Below are positions 1 through 7,873 of a stretch of 43,371 nt of DNA, piece by piece. Both the position numbers and the translations under genes were made by a program. The stretch covers positions 1-43,371 of the forward strand of contig JAIEDW010000323.1 of the NCBI GenBank assembly GCA_029067805.1. Reading direction: 5' to 3'. The notes under the pieces are model-generated. The model saw only the letters and a list, made by a program, of their open reading frames with translations. It searched no databases and was not told where the DNA came from. This DNA comes from Lachnospiraceae bacterium. Its GTDB lineage: Bacteria; Bacillota; Clostridia; Lachnospirales; Lachnospiraceae. Position 1 is the stretch's first letter. Each line of letters opens with the position of its first letter.

Positions 1-983
1 AGCTTGTAGAGTGTCAGATTAATGCGATGATCCGTGACGCGTCCCTGCGGAAAATTGTAAGTCCTGATCTTTTCCGAACGATCTCCCGTACCAATCTGAC
101 TTCTTCGAAGCTCCGCCTCCGCGTCATGACGCTGCTGCTGCTCCATATCATAGAGCTTTGATTTTAACAGCGCAAACGCCTTCGCTTTATTTTGAAGCTG
201 CGATTTCTCCGTCTGACTGTACACCACAATGCCCGTAGGATAGTGGGTCAGACGCACAGCCGAATCCGTCGTATTGACGCACTGACCGCCATTTCCCGAT
301 GCACGCATCACGTCAACACGGATATCTTTTTCATCAATCACAATGTCGATATCCTCATCAACCTCGGGCATAACCGCCACACTGATGGTCGAAGTATGGA
401 TTCTTCCACCGCTCTCCGTTTCGGGCACACGCTGCACACGATGTACACCGCTCTCGTACTTCATGCGCGAGTAAGCGCCCTGTCCGGTAATGACAAACTG
501 CACCTCTTTCATGCCGCCGATACCAATCTCGTCAACATTCAGCAACTCGACTCTCCAACGTCTTCCCTCGGCGTAGTGAACATACATTCGATATATCTCC
601 GCTGCAAACAATGCCGCTTCATCTCCGCCTGCGCCTGCTCTGATTTCCACGATGACATTTTTCTCGTCATTTGGATCCTTTGGCAAAAGCAGGACTTTCA
701 GCTCCGTTTCCAGTTCCTCGATGCGTTTTTTCGCCTCGTTCAGCTCCTCCTTGAGCATCTCGCGCATTTCCTCGTCACTCTCCGAATCGAGCAGCGAAAG
801 TGAATCCGAGACTGTTTCGTTGCATTTTTTGTATTCTTTATACGCTTCCACGATCGGCGTCAGATCACTCTGCTCTTTCATCAACGCCCGAAAACGCGCT
901 TGATTTTCCGCCACCGTCGGCTCGTTTAACTCGTTTAAAATCTCCTCGAAACGGTGCAGTAAATCCTCCAATTTATCAAACAT
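1..983 (-). CDS. prfA: Peptide chain release factor 1, partial (C-terminus off left edge)
   Basis: This is class I release factor RF1, which recognises UAA/UAG stop codons and triggers peptidyl-tRNA hydrolysis on the ribosome. The frame opens with ATG at 983 ([15 protein letters not shown]) and stays open to base 1, giving about 327 of the roughly 357 residues usual for RF1. Visible landmarks are the coiled N-terminal domain, the segment [14 protein letters not shown], and the catalytic GGQ loop in [17 protein letters not shown], whose glutamine is the target of PrmC. It starts 3 bases after the prmC stop, and its ribosome binding site (GGAGGG) lies inside the end of prmC, so the two are almost certainly co-transcribed and coupled. 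The missing part is only the C-terminal tail. RF2 is unlikely because the start and the surrounding GGQ sequence match RF1. Confidence 0.97.
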   Translation of the reverse strand, partial: MFDKLEDLLHRFEEILNELNEPTVAENQARFRALMKEQSDLTPIVEAYKEYKKCNETVSDSLSLLDSESDEEMREMLKEELNEAKKRIEELETELKVLLLPKDPNDEKNVIVEIRAGAGGDEAALFAAEIYRMYVHYAEGRRWRVELLNVDEIGIGGMKEVQFVITGQGAYSRMKYESGVHRVQRVPETESGGRIHTSTISVAVMPEVDEDIDIVIDEKDIRVDVMRASGNGGQCVNTTDSAVRLTHYPTGIVVYSQTEKSQLQNKAKAFALLKSKLYDMEQQQRHDAEAELRRSQIGTGDRSEKIRTYNFPQGRVTDHRINLTLYK

Positions 984-986
984 TTT

Positions 987-1847
987 TTAACCCTCCAAAT
1001 TTGCTTTTACCACACGGTCTAACCCCGCATAGTCCTTGATAACCTCTATTTCTTGAAAGCCGCTCTCCTGCAGCAGAACGCTGACGGCATCTGCCTGATC
1101 GTACCCGATCTCAAAAAAAATCATCGCGCTCTTTCTCATATATGACGGGGCCTTTTTGATAATTTCCCGATAAAAATAAAGTCCGTCCTCCTTACCGTCA
1201 AGCGCAAGTAACGGCTCATGGTCCTTTACCTCGGGCATCAATGTCGGAATCACGCCGCTTGCGATGTACGGCGGATTGGATATGACAATATCAAATAATC
1301 GATCATGCGTCTTATCCGATACATAACCTTCTAACGGCTCAAACAAGTCCCCCTCAAGAAAAGCGGCGCTTAATCCAAGCCTTTTTGCGTTCTCCTCCGC
1401 TATCAAAAGCGCATCCTTTGAGATATCAATGCCGATACCCTCGCACTCGTTGCTGTATTTTAACAGACTTAAAATGATACAACCCGAACCCGTACACAAA
1501 TCCAGAATCCGCATACCGTCACTCATGTGGCGCATTGCCTCCTCAACCAGAATCTCCGTGTCCTGTCTTGGAATGAGCGTATGCTCGTTGACGCAAAACG
1601 ACAGTCCCATGAACTCCTGTTCTCCCGTGATATGCTGCAACGGAATGTGCGCGCTGCGCTGTTCTATCGTCCTCTTATAAAATTCCTCCTCAAGCGGACT
1701 GCGCTCGCTCTCTCCGTGAACCAAAAGCGCATTCCTGTCCGTACGGCATATATATTCAAGCAACAGTCTTGCGTCCAGCGCCGCCTCTGCGATATCAGCC
1801 TTTTTCAGCTTCTCTGTGCCATAGTCATATAATTCCCTGTAGGTCAT
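987..1847 (-). CDS. prmC: Release factor glutamine N5-methyltransferase PrmC (HemK)
   Basis: PrmC methylates the glutamine of the GGQ motif of release factors using S-adenosylmethionine. The 286-residue protein has the usual length, with an N-terminal helical release-factor-binding domain (about 1-90) and a Rossmann methyltransferase domain. The SAM-binding motif I is DLCTGSGCI at residues 116-124, and the diagnostic NPPY motif that holds the substrate glutamine is at 191-194 (ISNPPYIAS). The start ATG overlaps the stop of the upstream yqhQ-like gene by 4 bases (ATGA), a sign of translational coupling, and the gene leads directly into its substrate gene prfA. This adjacency is widespread in bacteria and supports the assignment. 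Confidence 0.96.
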   Translation of the reverse strand: MTYRELYDYGTEKLKKADIAEAALDARLLLEYICRTDRNALLVHGESERSPLEEEFYKRTIEQRSAHIPLQHITGEQEFMGLSFCVNEHTLIPRQDTEILVEEAMRHMSDGMRILDLCTGSGCIILSLLKYSNECEGIGIDISKDALLIAEENAKRLGLSAAFLEGDLFEPLEGYVSDKTHDRLFDIVISNPPYIASGVIPTLMPEVKDHEPLLALDGKEDGLYFYREIIKKAPSYMRKSAMIFFEIGYDQADAVSVLLQESGFQEIEVIKDYAGLDRVVKANLEG

Positions 1848-2809
1848 GACTCTGCTTCTTCCGATTCCGGCAGATTTTCATTCGTATATCCGAACTCTTC
1901 TCTTAGATATGCTTTCCAGTCAAACACAGACTCCACGGACGCGATCGCAACCCGAATCATATCCTCGTCCGGCTCCTTAGTCGTAAGCTTTTGCAGCCAG
2001 AGTCCCGGCCTTGATATCACCTGTACCAACACGTTATTGCTTCTTCCCGCAAGCCGTATCAACTCATAGGAAATTCCCGCGATCACAGGTACCAGCAAAA
2101 GCCGAATCACAATTTTGAGCGCGATATTGTCAACTCTGATAAAGAAAAACACAATGACACTGACAAGCACAACAAAAAGAAGAAAGCTTGTACCACAGCG
2201 TTTATGCTGTCTGGAACTGCGCATCACATTCTTTACATTTAACGGTCTGCCTCTTTCGATGCAGTTGATGCATTTGTGCTCTGCGCCGTGATACCTATAC
2301 AAACGCTTGATATCCTCCATGAGCGAGATACCCGCGATATATGCAACAAAAATCAGAATTCGAATCAGTCCCTCAAAAATCGCGATCAAGCTTGCATTTC
2401 TGACTACTTTCCCAAGCAGATCTGATAACAGAAACGGAAGTACCATAAAAAGCGCTACTGCAATGATCACAGAGACCGCTACCGTGATACCCATCATAAT
2501 ATCGTCCGATTTGCTTCCGTTCTTCTTCTCTGACTCCTCGCCGTCCTCCTCGTAAAAGGAAGCTGAATGCATTGTCACCTTCATACCGAGCACAAGGGAA
2601 TCGATAAACGAAAAGATTCCTCTGATAAACGGAATTTTTGTAATTTTTTTATCTGCACAGATTCCTTTATACTCCTCAACCTGTATATCAATCTCACCAT
2701 CGGGCTTTCTCACGGCAACAGCATACTTGTCACCATTCTTCATCATCACACCCTCTAAAACTGCCTGACCGCCAATACCCGAATAGTGCATTTTATTCTT
2801 TTTTGCCAT
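1844..2809 (-). CDS. DUF1385 (YqhQ-like) membrane protein
   Basis: This is a 321-residue member of the DUF1385 family (B. subtilis YqhQ), whose biochemical function is not established. The N-terminus carries the family hallmark GGQAVLEGVMMKN. Hydrophobic membrane segments follow (around residues 105-125, 140-160, 205-225 and 230-245), and the family motif YRYHGAEHKCINCIE sits between them. I prefer ATG at 2809 (MAKKNKMHYSG) over the in-frame ATG at 2815, because the AAAGGAG site lies 9 bases from the former and only 3 from the latter. It follows rpmE and its terminator and overlaps prmC by 4 bases, so it heads the yqhQ-prmC-prfA unit. No promoter is evident in the 2810-2848 gap, so transcription may come partly from readthrough of the rpmE terminator. 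Confidence 0.9.
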   Translation of the reverse strand: MAKKNKMHYSGIGGQAVLEGVMMKNGDKYAVAVRKPDGEIDIQVEEYKGICADKKITKIPFIRGIFSFIDSLVLGMKVTMHSASFYEEDGEESEKKNGSKSDDIMMGITVAVSVIIAVALFMVLPFLLSDLLGKVVRNASLIAIFEGLIRILIFVAYIAGISLMEDIKRLYRYHGAEHKCINCIERGRPLNVKNVMRSSRQHKRCGTSFLLFVVLVSVIVFFFIRVDNIALKIVIRLLLVPVIAGISYELIRLAGRSNNVLVQVISRPGLWLQKLTTKEPDEDMIRVAIASVESVFDWKAYLREEFGYTNENLPESEEAES

Positions 2810-2848
2810 CTCCATACTCTCCTTTTGTTACATGCAAAAGTTGGATAC

Positions 2849-2885
2849 AAAAAGGGTTGAGATAAATGCTTACCTCAACCTTTTT
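2849..2885 (-). terminator. Rho-independent terminator after rpmE
   Basis: On the minus strand a 12-base arm (AAAAAGGTTGAG) pairs with CTCAACCCTTTTT across a 12-base loop, with one bulged G. The 3' arm ends in a T-run. It starts 8 bases after the rpmE stop codon. The stem also reads as a terminator-like A/T-flanked hairpin in the other direction, but no plus-strand gene precedes it. It probably attenuates transcription into the yqhQ-prmC-prfA genes rather than blocking it, since no other promoter is obvious for them. Confidence 0.8.
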
Positions 2886-2892
2886 CCGCTTC

Positions 2893-3099
2893 TTATTTGC
2901 TTTCTACGCCGTACTTTTTGTTAAATCTCTCAATACGTCCGCGAGCCGCAGCAGATTTCTGCTGTCCCGTGTAGAAGGGGTGGCATTTTGAACAAATTTC
3001 CACGTGGATTTCAGGCTTTGTCGAACCTGTCACGAATGTATTTCCGCAGTTGCAGGTAACCGTTGCCTGATGATAATTCGGATGTATTCCCTCTCTCAT
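2893..3099 (-). CDS. rpmE: Ribosomal protein bL31 (zinc-binding type)
   Basis: This is large-subunit ribosomal protein bL31, a small protein that bridges the two ribosomal subunits. I place the start at ATG 3099 ([11 protein letters not shown], 68 residues) because the GAGAGGTG site lies just upstream of it. An in-frame GTG at 3108 would overlap that site. Cysteines at 16, 18, 36 and 39 form the C-x-C...C-x2-C zinc-binding set of the C+ type of L31, so this is the zinc-dependent form rather than the zinc-free paralogue YtiA. It has its own promoter in the gap after rho and its own terminator. Adjacency to rho is typical of Firmicutes. Confidence 0.97.
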   Translation of the reverse strand: MREGIHPNYHQATVTCNCGNTFVTGSTKPEIHVEICSKCHPFYTGQQKSAAARGRIERFNKKYGVESK

Positions 3100-3165
3100 C
3101 TTTTTCACCTCTCTATAAATGAAATATTTATTTACAAAAGTTCAATGCTATAAACAAGCTTAATC

Positions 3166-3194
3166 AGTATATCATACGTTTTTCATATGTGCAA
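3166..3194 (-). promoter_or_regulatory. Sigma-A type promoter of rpmE
   Basis: On the minus strand TTGCAC is followed after exactly 17 bases by TATACT, about 65 bases upstream of the rpmE start. Both hexamers match the housekeeping consensus in five of six (-10) and four of six (-35) positions. It lies in the 153-base gap between rho and rpmE, which shows no convincing rho terminator, so rpmE may also receive readthrough from rho. Confidence 0.7.
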
Positions 3195-3252
3195 GCACTT
3201 TTTATAATTTTCCTATCCGATTTTACCATAATGCTTTTTGCAACTTTTTATG

Positions 3253-4638
3253 TTAAATTATTCGCATACTTTTGACTTTGCTGACAACTTCCCGATTGTT
3301 CTTTGCCTGTGCAAAAAGATCCAGAATCTTGTCAACCGCTTCCTCGGATTTCAAACCGTTTAATGCCTTACGCATAATATTGATCGCCTCAAGCTCGTCT
3401 GCATCCAAAAGCAGATCCTCGCGCCTTGTTCCCGATTTCGGGATATCGATTGCTGGAAAAACTCTCTTTTCGGAAAGCCTTCTGTCAAGCACCATCTCCA
3501 TGTTGCCCGTTCCCTTAAATTCCTCGTACACCACATCGTCCATCTTGGAACCGGTATCGACAAGCGCCGTCGCAAGGATTGTAAGACTTCCGCCCTCACG
3601 CATGTTTCTCGCCGCACCGAAAAACCGTTTCGGCATATGGAGTGCCGCCGGATCAAGACCGCCCGAAAGCGTACGTCCACTGGGCGGAACCGTAAGGTTG
3701 TAGGCACGCGTAAGGCGCGTGATGCTGTCAAGCAGGATACATACATCTTTTTTGTGCTCCACAAGACGCTTTGCACGCTCGATTACCATCTCCGACACGC
3801 GCTTGTGATGCTCGGGAAGTTCGTCAAATGTGGAGTAGATCACCTCCACATTCGGTCCCTGTATTGCCTCTTTGATGTCCGTCACTTCCTCCGGACGTTC
3901 ATCAATCAGCAGAATGATCATATGCATGTCGGGCACATTGGACAAAATTGATTTCGCCACTTCCTTTAATAAGGTCGTTTTACCTGCCTTCGGCGGCGAT
4001 ACGATCATACCACGCTGTCCTTTTCCAACAGGACTCATCAAGTCCATAATTCGCATTGCCACGCTGGACTGAGCGGTTTCAAGCCGTATTCGCTCATTAG
4101 GAAAAATCGGCGTCATATCCTCAAAATTGCGTCTTCTTGCCGCAATTTCAGGCGGATAGCCATTGATTTTTTTCAAATATAAAAGCGCGCTGAATTTTTC
4201 GTTCATTGTCTTGATGCGGGTATTTCCCTCTATGATATCACCCGTGCGCAGGTTAAAGCGACGTATCTGGCTTGGCGCCACATAAACATCATTCTCTCCC
4301 GGAAGAAAATTATCACTTCTGATAAATCCAAAACCATCCGCCATGACCTCCAAAATTCCCTTTGCAGTCATTCCGCTGTCAAGTTCTGTGGGATAGCCCT
4401 CCTGTGGTTTATCGCCGTCTGCCTGAGGCTGCTGCGGTCTTTCATGTCTGCTGTCACGCATACCCTTTAACACAGGCTTTGGCTCAATATCCTTTCCATC
4501 CGCCTTGTCTTTGTCGTCCTCCTCCAGCATGCGCTCAACCAATTCCGCTTTTTTCAACGTGCTGATTCCTTTGAGCCCGCGCGCCTTTGCAATCTCACGC
4601 AGTTCCAACAGACCAAGTGATTCATATTTTTCTCTCAT
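3253..4638 (-). CDS. rho: Transcription termination factor Rho
   Basis: Rho is a hexameric RNA-dependent ATPase helicase that ends transcription of untranslated RNA. The 461-residue protein shows the N-terminal SAP-like Rho_N helix bundle (residues 4-36, LGLLELREIAKARGLKG) and a charged linker rich in Asp/Lys/Gln (about 40-90). Next come the cold-shock-like RNA-binding fold (GILEVMADGFGFIRSDN) and the RecA-type ATPase domain. That domain carries the Walker A SPPKAGKTT, the Walker B region VCILLDSITR and the C-terminal motif SGTRREDLLLD. The start follows an AGGAGG site at 5-base spacing. It is a single gene with its own promoter upstream and rpmE downstream. The linker is longer than in E. 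coli Rho (419 residues), which is common in Clostridia. Confidence 0.98.
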   Translation of the reverse strand: MREKYESLGLLELREIAKARGLKGISTLKKAELVERMLEEDDKDKADGKDIEPKPVLKGMRDSRHERPQQPQADGDKPQEGYPTELDSGMTAKGILEVMADGFGFIRSDNFLPGENDVYVAPSQIRRFNLRTGDIIEGNTRIKTMNEKFSALLYLKKINGYPPEIAARRRNFEDMTPIFPNERIRLETAQSSVAMRIMDLMSPVGKGQRGMIVSPPKAGKTTLLKEVAKSILSNVPDMHMIILLIDERPEEVTDIKEAIQGPNVEVIYSTFDELPEHHKRVSEMVIERAKRLVEHKKDVCILLDSITRLTRAYNLTVPPSGRTLSGGLDPAALHMPKRFFGAARNMREGGSLTILATALVDTGSKMDDVVYEEFKGTGNMEMVLDRRLSEKRVFPAIDIPKSGTRREDLLLDADELEAINIMRKALNGLKSEEAVDKILDLFAQAKNNREVVSKVKSMRII

Positions 4639-4715
4639 GAATGCCTCCTAATATATCAATTTAAAACAATGGGAAAATTGTTCCGAAATGCTTCATAGAA
4701 ATTGATTTCACTGAC

Positions 4716-4744
4716 ATTATAACGCATCTTTTCAAAAATAGAAA
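4716..4744 (-). promoter_or_regulatory. Probable sigma-A promoter of rho
   Basis: On the minus strand a perfect TATAAT (-10) lies about 78 bases upstream of the rho start codon. The matching -35 at 17-base spacing is weak (TTTCTA, three of six). The long 5' leader could allow the autogenous control known for rho in other bacteria, but I see no clear structure proving that here. Confidence 0.5.
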
Positions 4745-4754
4745 GAAGAATTTA

Positions 4755-4783
4755 TTGCGAAGTGCAAAAAATTATTATACAGT
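4755..4783 (+). promoter_or_regulatory. Possible promoter of the malic enzyme operon
   Basis: TTGCGA is followed after 17 bases by TACAGT, within an AT-rich stretch that also contains TATACA and TATAGT as alternative -10 boxes. The match is moderate. It lies in the 204-base divergent gap between rho and the malic enzyme gene, which otherwise contains the rho promoter and no reading frame. Confidence 0.4.
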
Positions 4784-4842
4784 ATATAGTGTGAGAAAAC
4801 TTCTAAATATGTTAAAAAAATATCAAATGAAAGGATTATTCT

Positions 4843-6009
4843 ATGACACTTCAAGAAAAAGCCCTGGAACTTCACAAAGAATGGAACGGAAAGATTGAAA
4901 CAGTATCGAAAACCCCTGTAAAATCGAGAGAGGCGCTCTCGCTTGCCTACACGCCCGGCGTTGCCGAACCGTGCAAGGTCATTGCAGAGGATAAAGATGC
5001 CGCCTATCAGTATACAATGAAAGCAAACACTGTGGCAGTCGTTTCCGACGGAAGCGCGGTTCTTGGTCTTGGCAATATCGGACCTTACGCGGCGATGCCC
5101 GTCATGGAAGGGAAGGCTGTTTTATTTAAGGAATTTGGCGGTGTGAATGCTGTCCCCATCTGCCTTGACACACAGGATACGGAGGAAATCATCAAAGCGG
5201 TCACCTGGCTTGCACCTGCCTACGGTGGCATCAATCTCGAAGATATCAGCGCGCCGCGCTGTTTTGAAATTGAAGAGCGTTTGAAGGAAATCCTTGATAT
5301 TCCCGTGTTCCACGATGATCAGCACGGTACAGCGATCGTCGTACTCGCGGGCATTATCAATGCGCTCAAGGTTGTCAAAAAACAAAAAGAAGACTGCAAG
5401 GTGGTCGTAAACGGCGCGGGAAGTGCGGGTGTTGCCATTACAAAGCTTTTGCTCACATACGGTTTTAAAAATGTGATCATGTGTGACAAGGTGGGCATTG
5501 TTTCCACCTCGACAAAGGGGCTTAACTGGATGCAGGAAAAAATGGCAAAAATCACCAATCCCAATAACGAAACGGGCACACTTGCCGACGCGTTAAAGGG
5601 CGCGGACATTTTTGTAGGCGTTTCCGCACCAAATATCGTGACTGCCGATATGGTAAAGTCCATGGCGCCCGACTCCATTTTGTTCGCTATGGCAAACCCT
5701 ACGCCCGAAATTATGCCCGATGTGGCAAAAGCTGCCGGTGCAAGAGTTGTCGGCACAGGAAGAAGCGATTTTCCGAATCAGGTAAACAATGTGGTTGCTT
5801 TTCCGGGAATCTTTAAGGGCGCGCTCGAAGGACGCGCTACGCAGATTACCGAGGAGATGAAGCTTGCCGCCGCAAACGCGATTGCAAGCCTTGTTCCCGA
5901 AGAGGAGTTAAATGAAGACAATATCATGCCCGAAGCATTTAATCCGAAGGTTGCGGAGCTTGTTGCGGAAGCTGTAAAATCTCACATTTCCTCAAACGAA
6001 AGGCAGTGA
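4843..6009 (+). CDS. NAD(P)-dependent malic enzyme (oxaloacetate-decarboxylating)
   Basis: This cytoplasmic enzyme oxidatively decarboxylates malate to pyruvate and CO2, reducing NAD(P). The 388-residue length is that of the short bacterial malic enzymes, as opposed to the 560-residue form. Landmarks are SLAYTPGVAEPC (about 29-40), the catalytic and metal-binding region IPVFHDDQHGTAIV, and the Rossmann dinucleotide-binding motif VVNGAGSAGVAITK. The C-terminal region reads VGTGRSDFPNQVNN. The start follows AAAGGA at 7-base spacing. It overlaps or abuts the DUF4364 gene downstream, with which it forms a two-gene plus-strand unit. Cofactor preference cannot be decided by eye, though the clostridial enzymes of this size are mostly NAD-linked. 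Confidence 0.93.
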   Translation: MTLQEKALELHKEWNGKIETVSKTPVKSREALSLAYTPGVAEPCKVIAEDKDAAYQYTMKANTVAVVSDGSAVLGLGNIGPYAAMPVMEGKAVLFKEFGGVNAVPICLDTQDTEEIIKAVTWLAPAYGGINLEDISAPRCFEIEERLKEILDIPVFHDDQHGTAIVVLAGIINALKVVKKQKEDCKVVVNGAGSAGVAITKLLLTYGFKNVIMCDKVGIVSTSTKGLNWMQEKMAKITNPNNETGTLADALKGADIFVGVSAPNIVTADMVKSMAPDSILFAMANPTPEIMPDVAKAAGARVVGTGRSDFPNQVNNVVAFPGIFKGALEGRATQITEEMKLAAANAIASLVPEEELNEDNIMPEAFNPKVAELVAEAVKSHISSNERQ

Positions 6010-6014
6010 TTTTG

Positions 6015-6530
6015 ATGACGCAGGATCCCTTAACACTCTATAAGCTTATTCTTTTATATATGCTTGACCGGGTGGACTTTAAGCTTACAAGCGCACAGAT
6101 CAGCAGTTTTATTCTGGAAAAAGAATATACCAATTATATGACGCTGCAACAGGTCATTTCCGATCTGCTTGATGCGGAACTGATCCAAGCGGAAACGCTT
6201 AGAAACCGCACTTATTACGCGATCACTGACGAGGGACAAAAGACGCTGTCCTATTTCGGAAACCGCATCGGTAACGCGATTATCGAAGACATTCACGCCT
6301 TTCTCAAGGAAAAGAACCTGGAACTCAAAAACGAGGCATCCATCACGGCAAACTATGATAAGTCCGTAACGGGCGGATATGACGCAGAACTGACCGCAAA
6401 AGAAAAAAACGTTGAGCTTGTCAAAATCAAGCTCAACGTTCCTACCGAAGAAATGGCGGAAACACTGTGTGACAGCTGGCACAATAAAAACCAGCAGATT
6501 TATAAATATCTGATGCAGGAATTATTCTGA
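6015..6530 (+). CDS. DUF4364 family winged-helix protein
   Basis: This protein of about 171 residues belongs to the clostridial DUF4364 family, seemingly a PadR/MarR-like winged-helix DNA-binding fold. The N-terminal half (TLYKLILLYMLDRVDF, then LTSAQISSFIL and a YYAITDEGQKTLSYF wing) looks like a helix-turn-helix with a wing, and the C-terminal half is a mixed alpha/beta domain. I chose ATG 6015 because AAAGG at 5999-6003 is 11 bases away. The GTG at 6006 overlaps the malic enzyme stop and is too close to that site, and a TTG at 6012 is possible. It overlaps the convergent rarA gene by 9 bases at its 3' end. Its coding sequence also contains an inverted repeat that acts, in all likelihood, as the rarA terminator on the other strand. 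A regulatory role is inferred from fold only. Confidence 0.85.
   Translation: MTQDPLTLYKLILLYMLDRVDFKLTSAQISSFILEKEYTNYMTLQQVISDLLDAELIQAETLRNRTYYAITDEGQKTLSYFGNRIGNAIIEDIHAFLKEKNLELKNEASITANYDKSVTGGYDAELTAKEKNVELVKIKLNVPTEEMAETLCDSWHNKNQQIYKYLMQELF
6402..6440 (-). terminator. rarA terminator embedded in the convergent DUF4364 gene
   Basis: A perfect 13-base inverted repeat (AACGTTGAGCTTG, 6408-6420, and its complement at 6428-6440) with a 7-base loop is followed on the minus strand by a run of T residues and then C/T-rich sequence. This is the form of an intrinsic terminator. It lies 82-120 bases past the rarA stop, inside codons of the opposite-strand gene (encoding VELVKIKLNV). Read on the plus strand the hairpin has no T-run, so it would not be expected to stop the host gene's own transcript. 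Confidence 0.8.
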
Positions 6531-7862
6531 ATCGGATTTTTCCGCCTCACTCTTAATACGCTTCATATGTTCTCTGATCTTTTTCTCATACCCATTCCAC
6601 GAAGGCTCATAGTATGCTTTTCCTTTCAGCTCGTACGGAAGATACTGCTGCTCTACATAGTGGTTTGGGTAATCGTGGGCGTATTTATAGCCCGTTCCGT
6701 GTCCCAACTTCGCCGCCCCCTTATAATGTGCATCCTGTAGATGCGTCGGTATCGGCAGACTGCCGCTTTTTTTGATTTCTTCGGATGCCGCAAAGATTGC
6801 GTTGCACGCCGCATTGCTCTTAGGTGCGCACGCCACATAAGATGCTGCCTGTGAAAGAATGATTTGTGCCTCGGGCATACCGATGCGCTCCACCGCAAGC
6901 GATGCGCTCACCGCCACATTTAACGCCATCGGATCCGCATTTCCGACATCCTCCGACGCGCAGATCATAATGCGGCGCGCAATAAAAGCCACGTCCTCGC
7001 CTGCATAGAGCATTCTTGCAAGATAGTAGACAGCCGCGTCCGGATCAGAGCCTCTCATGCTTTTGATAAAAGCCGATATCGTGTCATAGTGATTATCGCC
7101 GCCCTTGTCGTAGCGCACACGACGTTTTTGGATACACTCCTGCGCCACACCGATATCAATGTGGATTTTGCCGTCCTCACTCCTGTCGGTCGTCATGACG
7201 CCAAGCTCTACCGCATTAAGGGCATGTCTTGCATCTCCTCCCGAAAGCTCGGCGAGAAAGGAAAGGGCCTCCTCGTCAATCTCTGCGTCAAAGCTTCCCA
7301 TTCCCTTTTCCTTATCATAGACTGCACGTCTGATCAGTTCCTTGATATCCTCTTTTTCAAGCGGCTTTAACTCAAATACGATGGAACGTGAAATCAGGGC
7401 GGAATTAACTTCAAAGTACGGATTTTCCGTCGTCGCTCCGATTAAAATGATCGTGCCGTCCTCAACAAACGGAAGCAGATAATCTTGCTGACTCTTGTTG
7501 AAACGGTGTATCTCGTCAATAAATAAAATCGTACGCTTTGCATACATTGCAAGCGTATCTTTTGCTTTGTTTACCACCTCTTCCATGTCCTTTTTTCCGG
7601 CAGAGGTCGCATTGATCTGCATAAAATCGGCGCTCGTCGTATTGGCGATCACTTTTGCAAGCGTCGTTTTTCCCGTTCCGGGCGGACCGTAAAACAAAAC
7701 TGAACTGATCTTGTCCGCCTTGATCGCACGATACAACAGCTTATCTTTTCCGATAATATGCGATTGACCTACCACCTCATCAAGAGTGGTAGGTCTGATT
7801 CTCGAGGCAAGCGGAGATTCCTTCTCCTTTGCCGTATTTCTCATATACTCAAACAAATCCAT
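6522..7862 (-). CDS. rarA: Replication-associated recombination protein A (RarA/MgsA AAA+ ATPase)
   Basis: RarA is a cytoplasmic AAA+ ATPase related to clamp-loader subunits and eukaryotic WRNIP1, acting at stalled replication forks. The 446-residue length is normal. The N-terminus has LASRIRPTTLDEVVGQ, then Walker A GPPGTGKT at 59-66, Walker B ILFIDEIHRF at about 112-121, sensor 1 ILIGATTENP, and the C-terminal tetramerisation region ending in PNHYVEQQYLP. The start follows AAGGGG. It is the last gene of a minus-strand run (11-base gap after the EAL gene) and converges on DUF4364 with a 9-base 3' overlap. A 10-base perfect inverted repeat lies near its 5' end (7766-7795). Conserved motifs look intact. 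Confidence 0.96.
   Translation of the reverse strand: MDLFEYMRNTAKEKESPLASRIRPTTLDEVVGQSHIIGKDKLLYRAIKADKISSVLFYGPPGTGKTTLAKVIANTTSADFMQINATSAGKKDMEEVVNKAKDTLAMYAKRTILFIDEIHRFNKSQQDYLLPFVEDGTIILIGATTENPYFEVNSALISRSIVFELKPLEKEDIKELIRRAVYDKEKGMGSFDAEIDEEALSFLAELSGGDARHALNAVELGVMTTDRSEDGKIHIDIGVAQECIQKRRVRYDKGGDNHYDTISAFIKSMRGSDPDAAVYYLARMLYAGEDVAFIARRIMICASEDVGNADPMALNVAVSASLAVERIGMPEAQIILSQAASYVACAPKSNAACNAIFAASEEIKKSGSLPIPTHLQDAHYKGAAKLGHGTGYKYAHDYPNHYVEQQYLPYELKGKAYYEPSWNGYEKKIREHMKRIKSEAEKSDSE
7766..7795 (-). repeat. 10-base perfect inverted repeat inside the 5' end of rarA
   Basis: GACCTACCAC (7766-7775) and its exact complement (7786-7795) flank a 10-base loop within the codons for PTTLDEVVGQ. 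No T-run follows on either strand, so it is not a terminator. It may be an mRNA hairpin near the start of translation, or a chance result of conserved codons. Confidence 0.5.
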
Positions 7863-7873
7863 ATATGGTCCCC

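Noticed and set aside
192-803. 203-codon open frame on the plus strand
   Set aside because: It is antisense to prfA, whose codons give the conserved GGQ protein on the minus strand.
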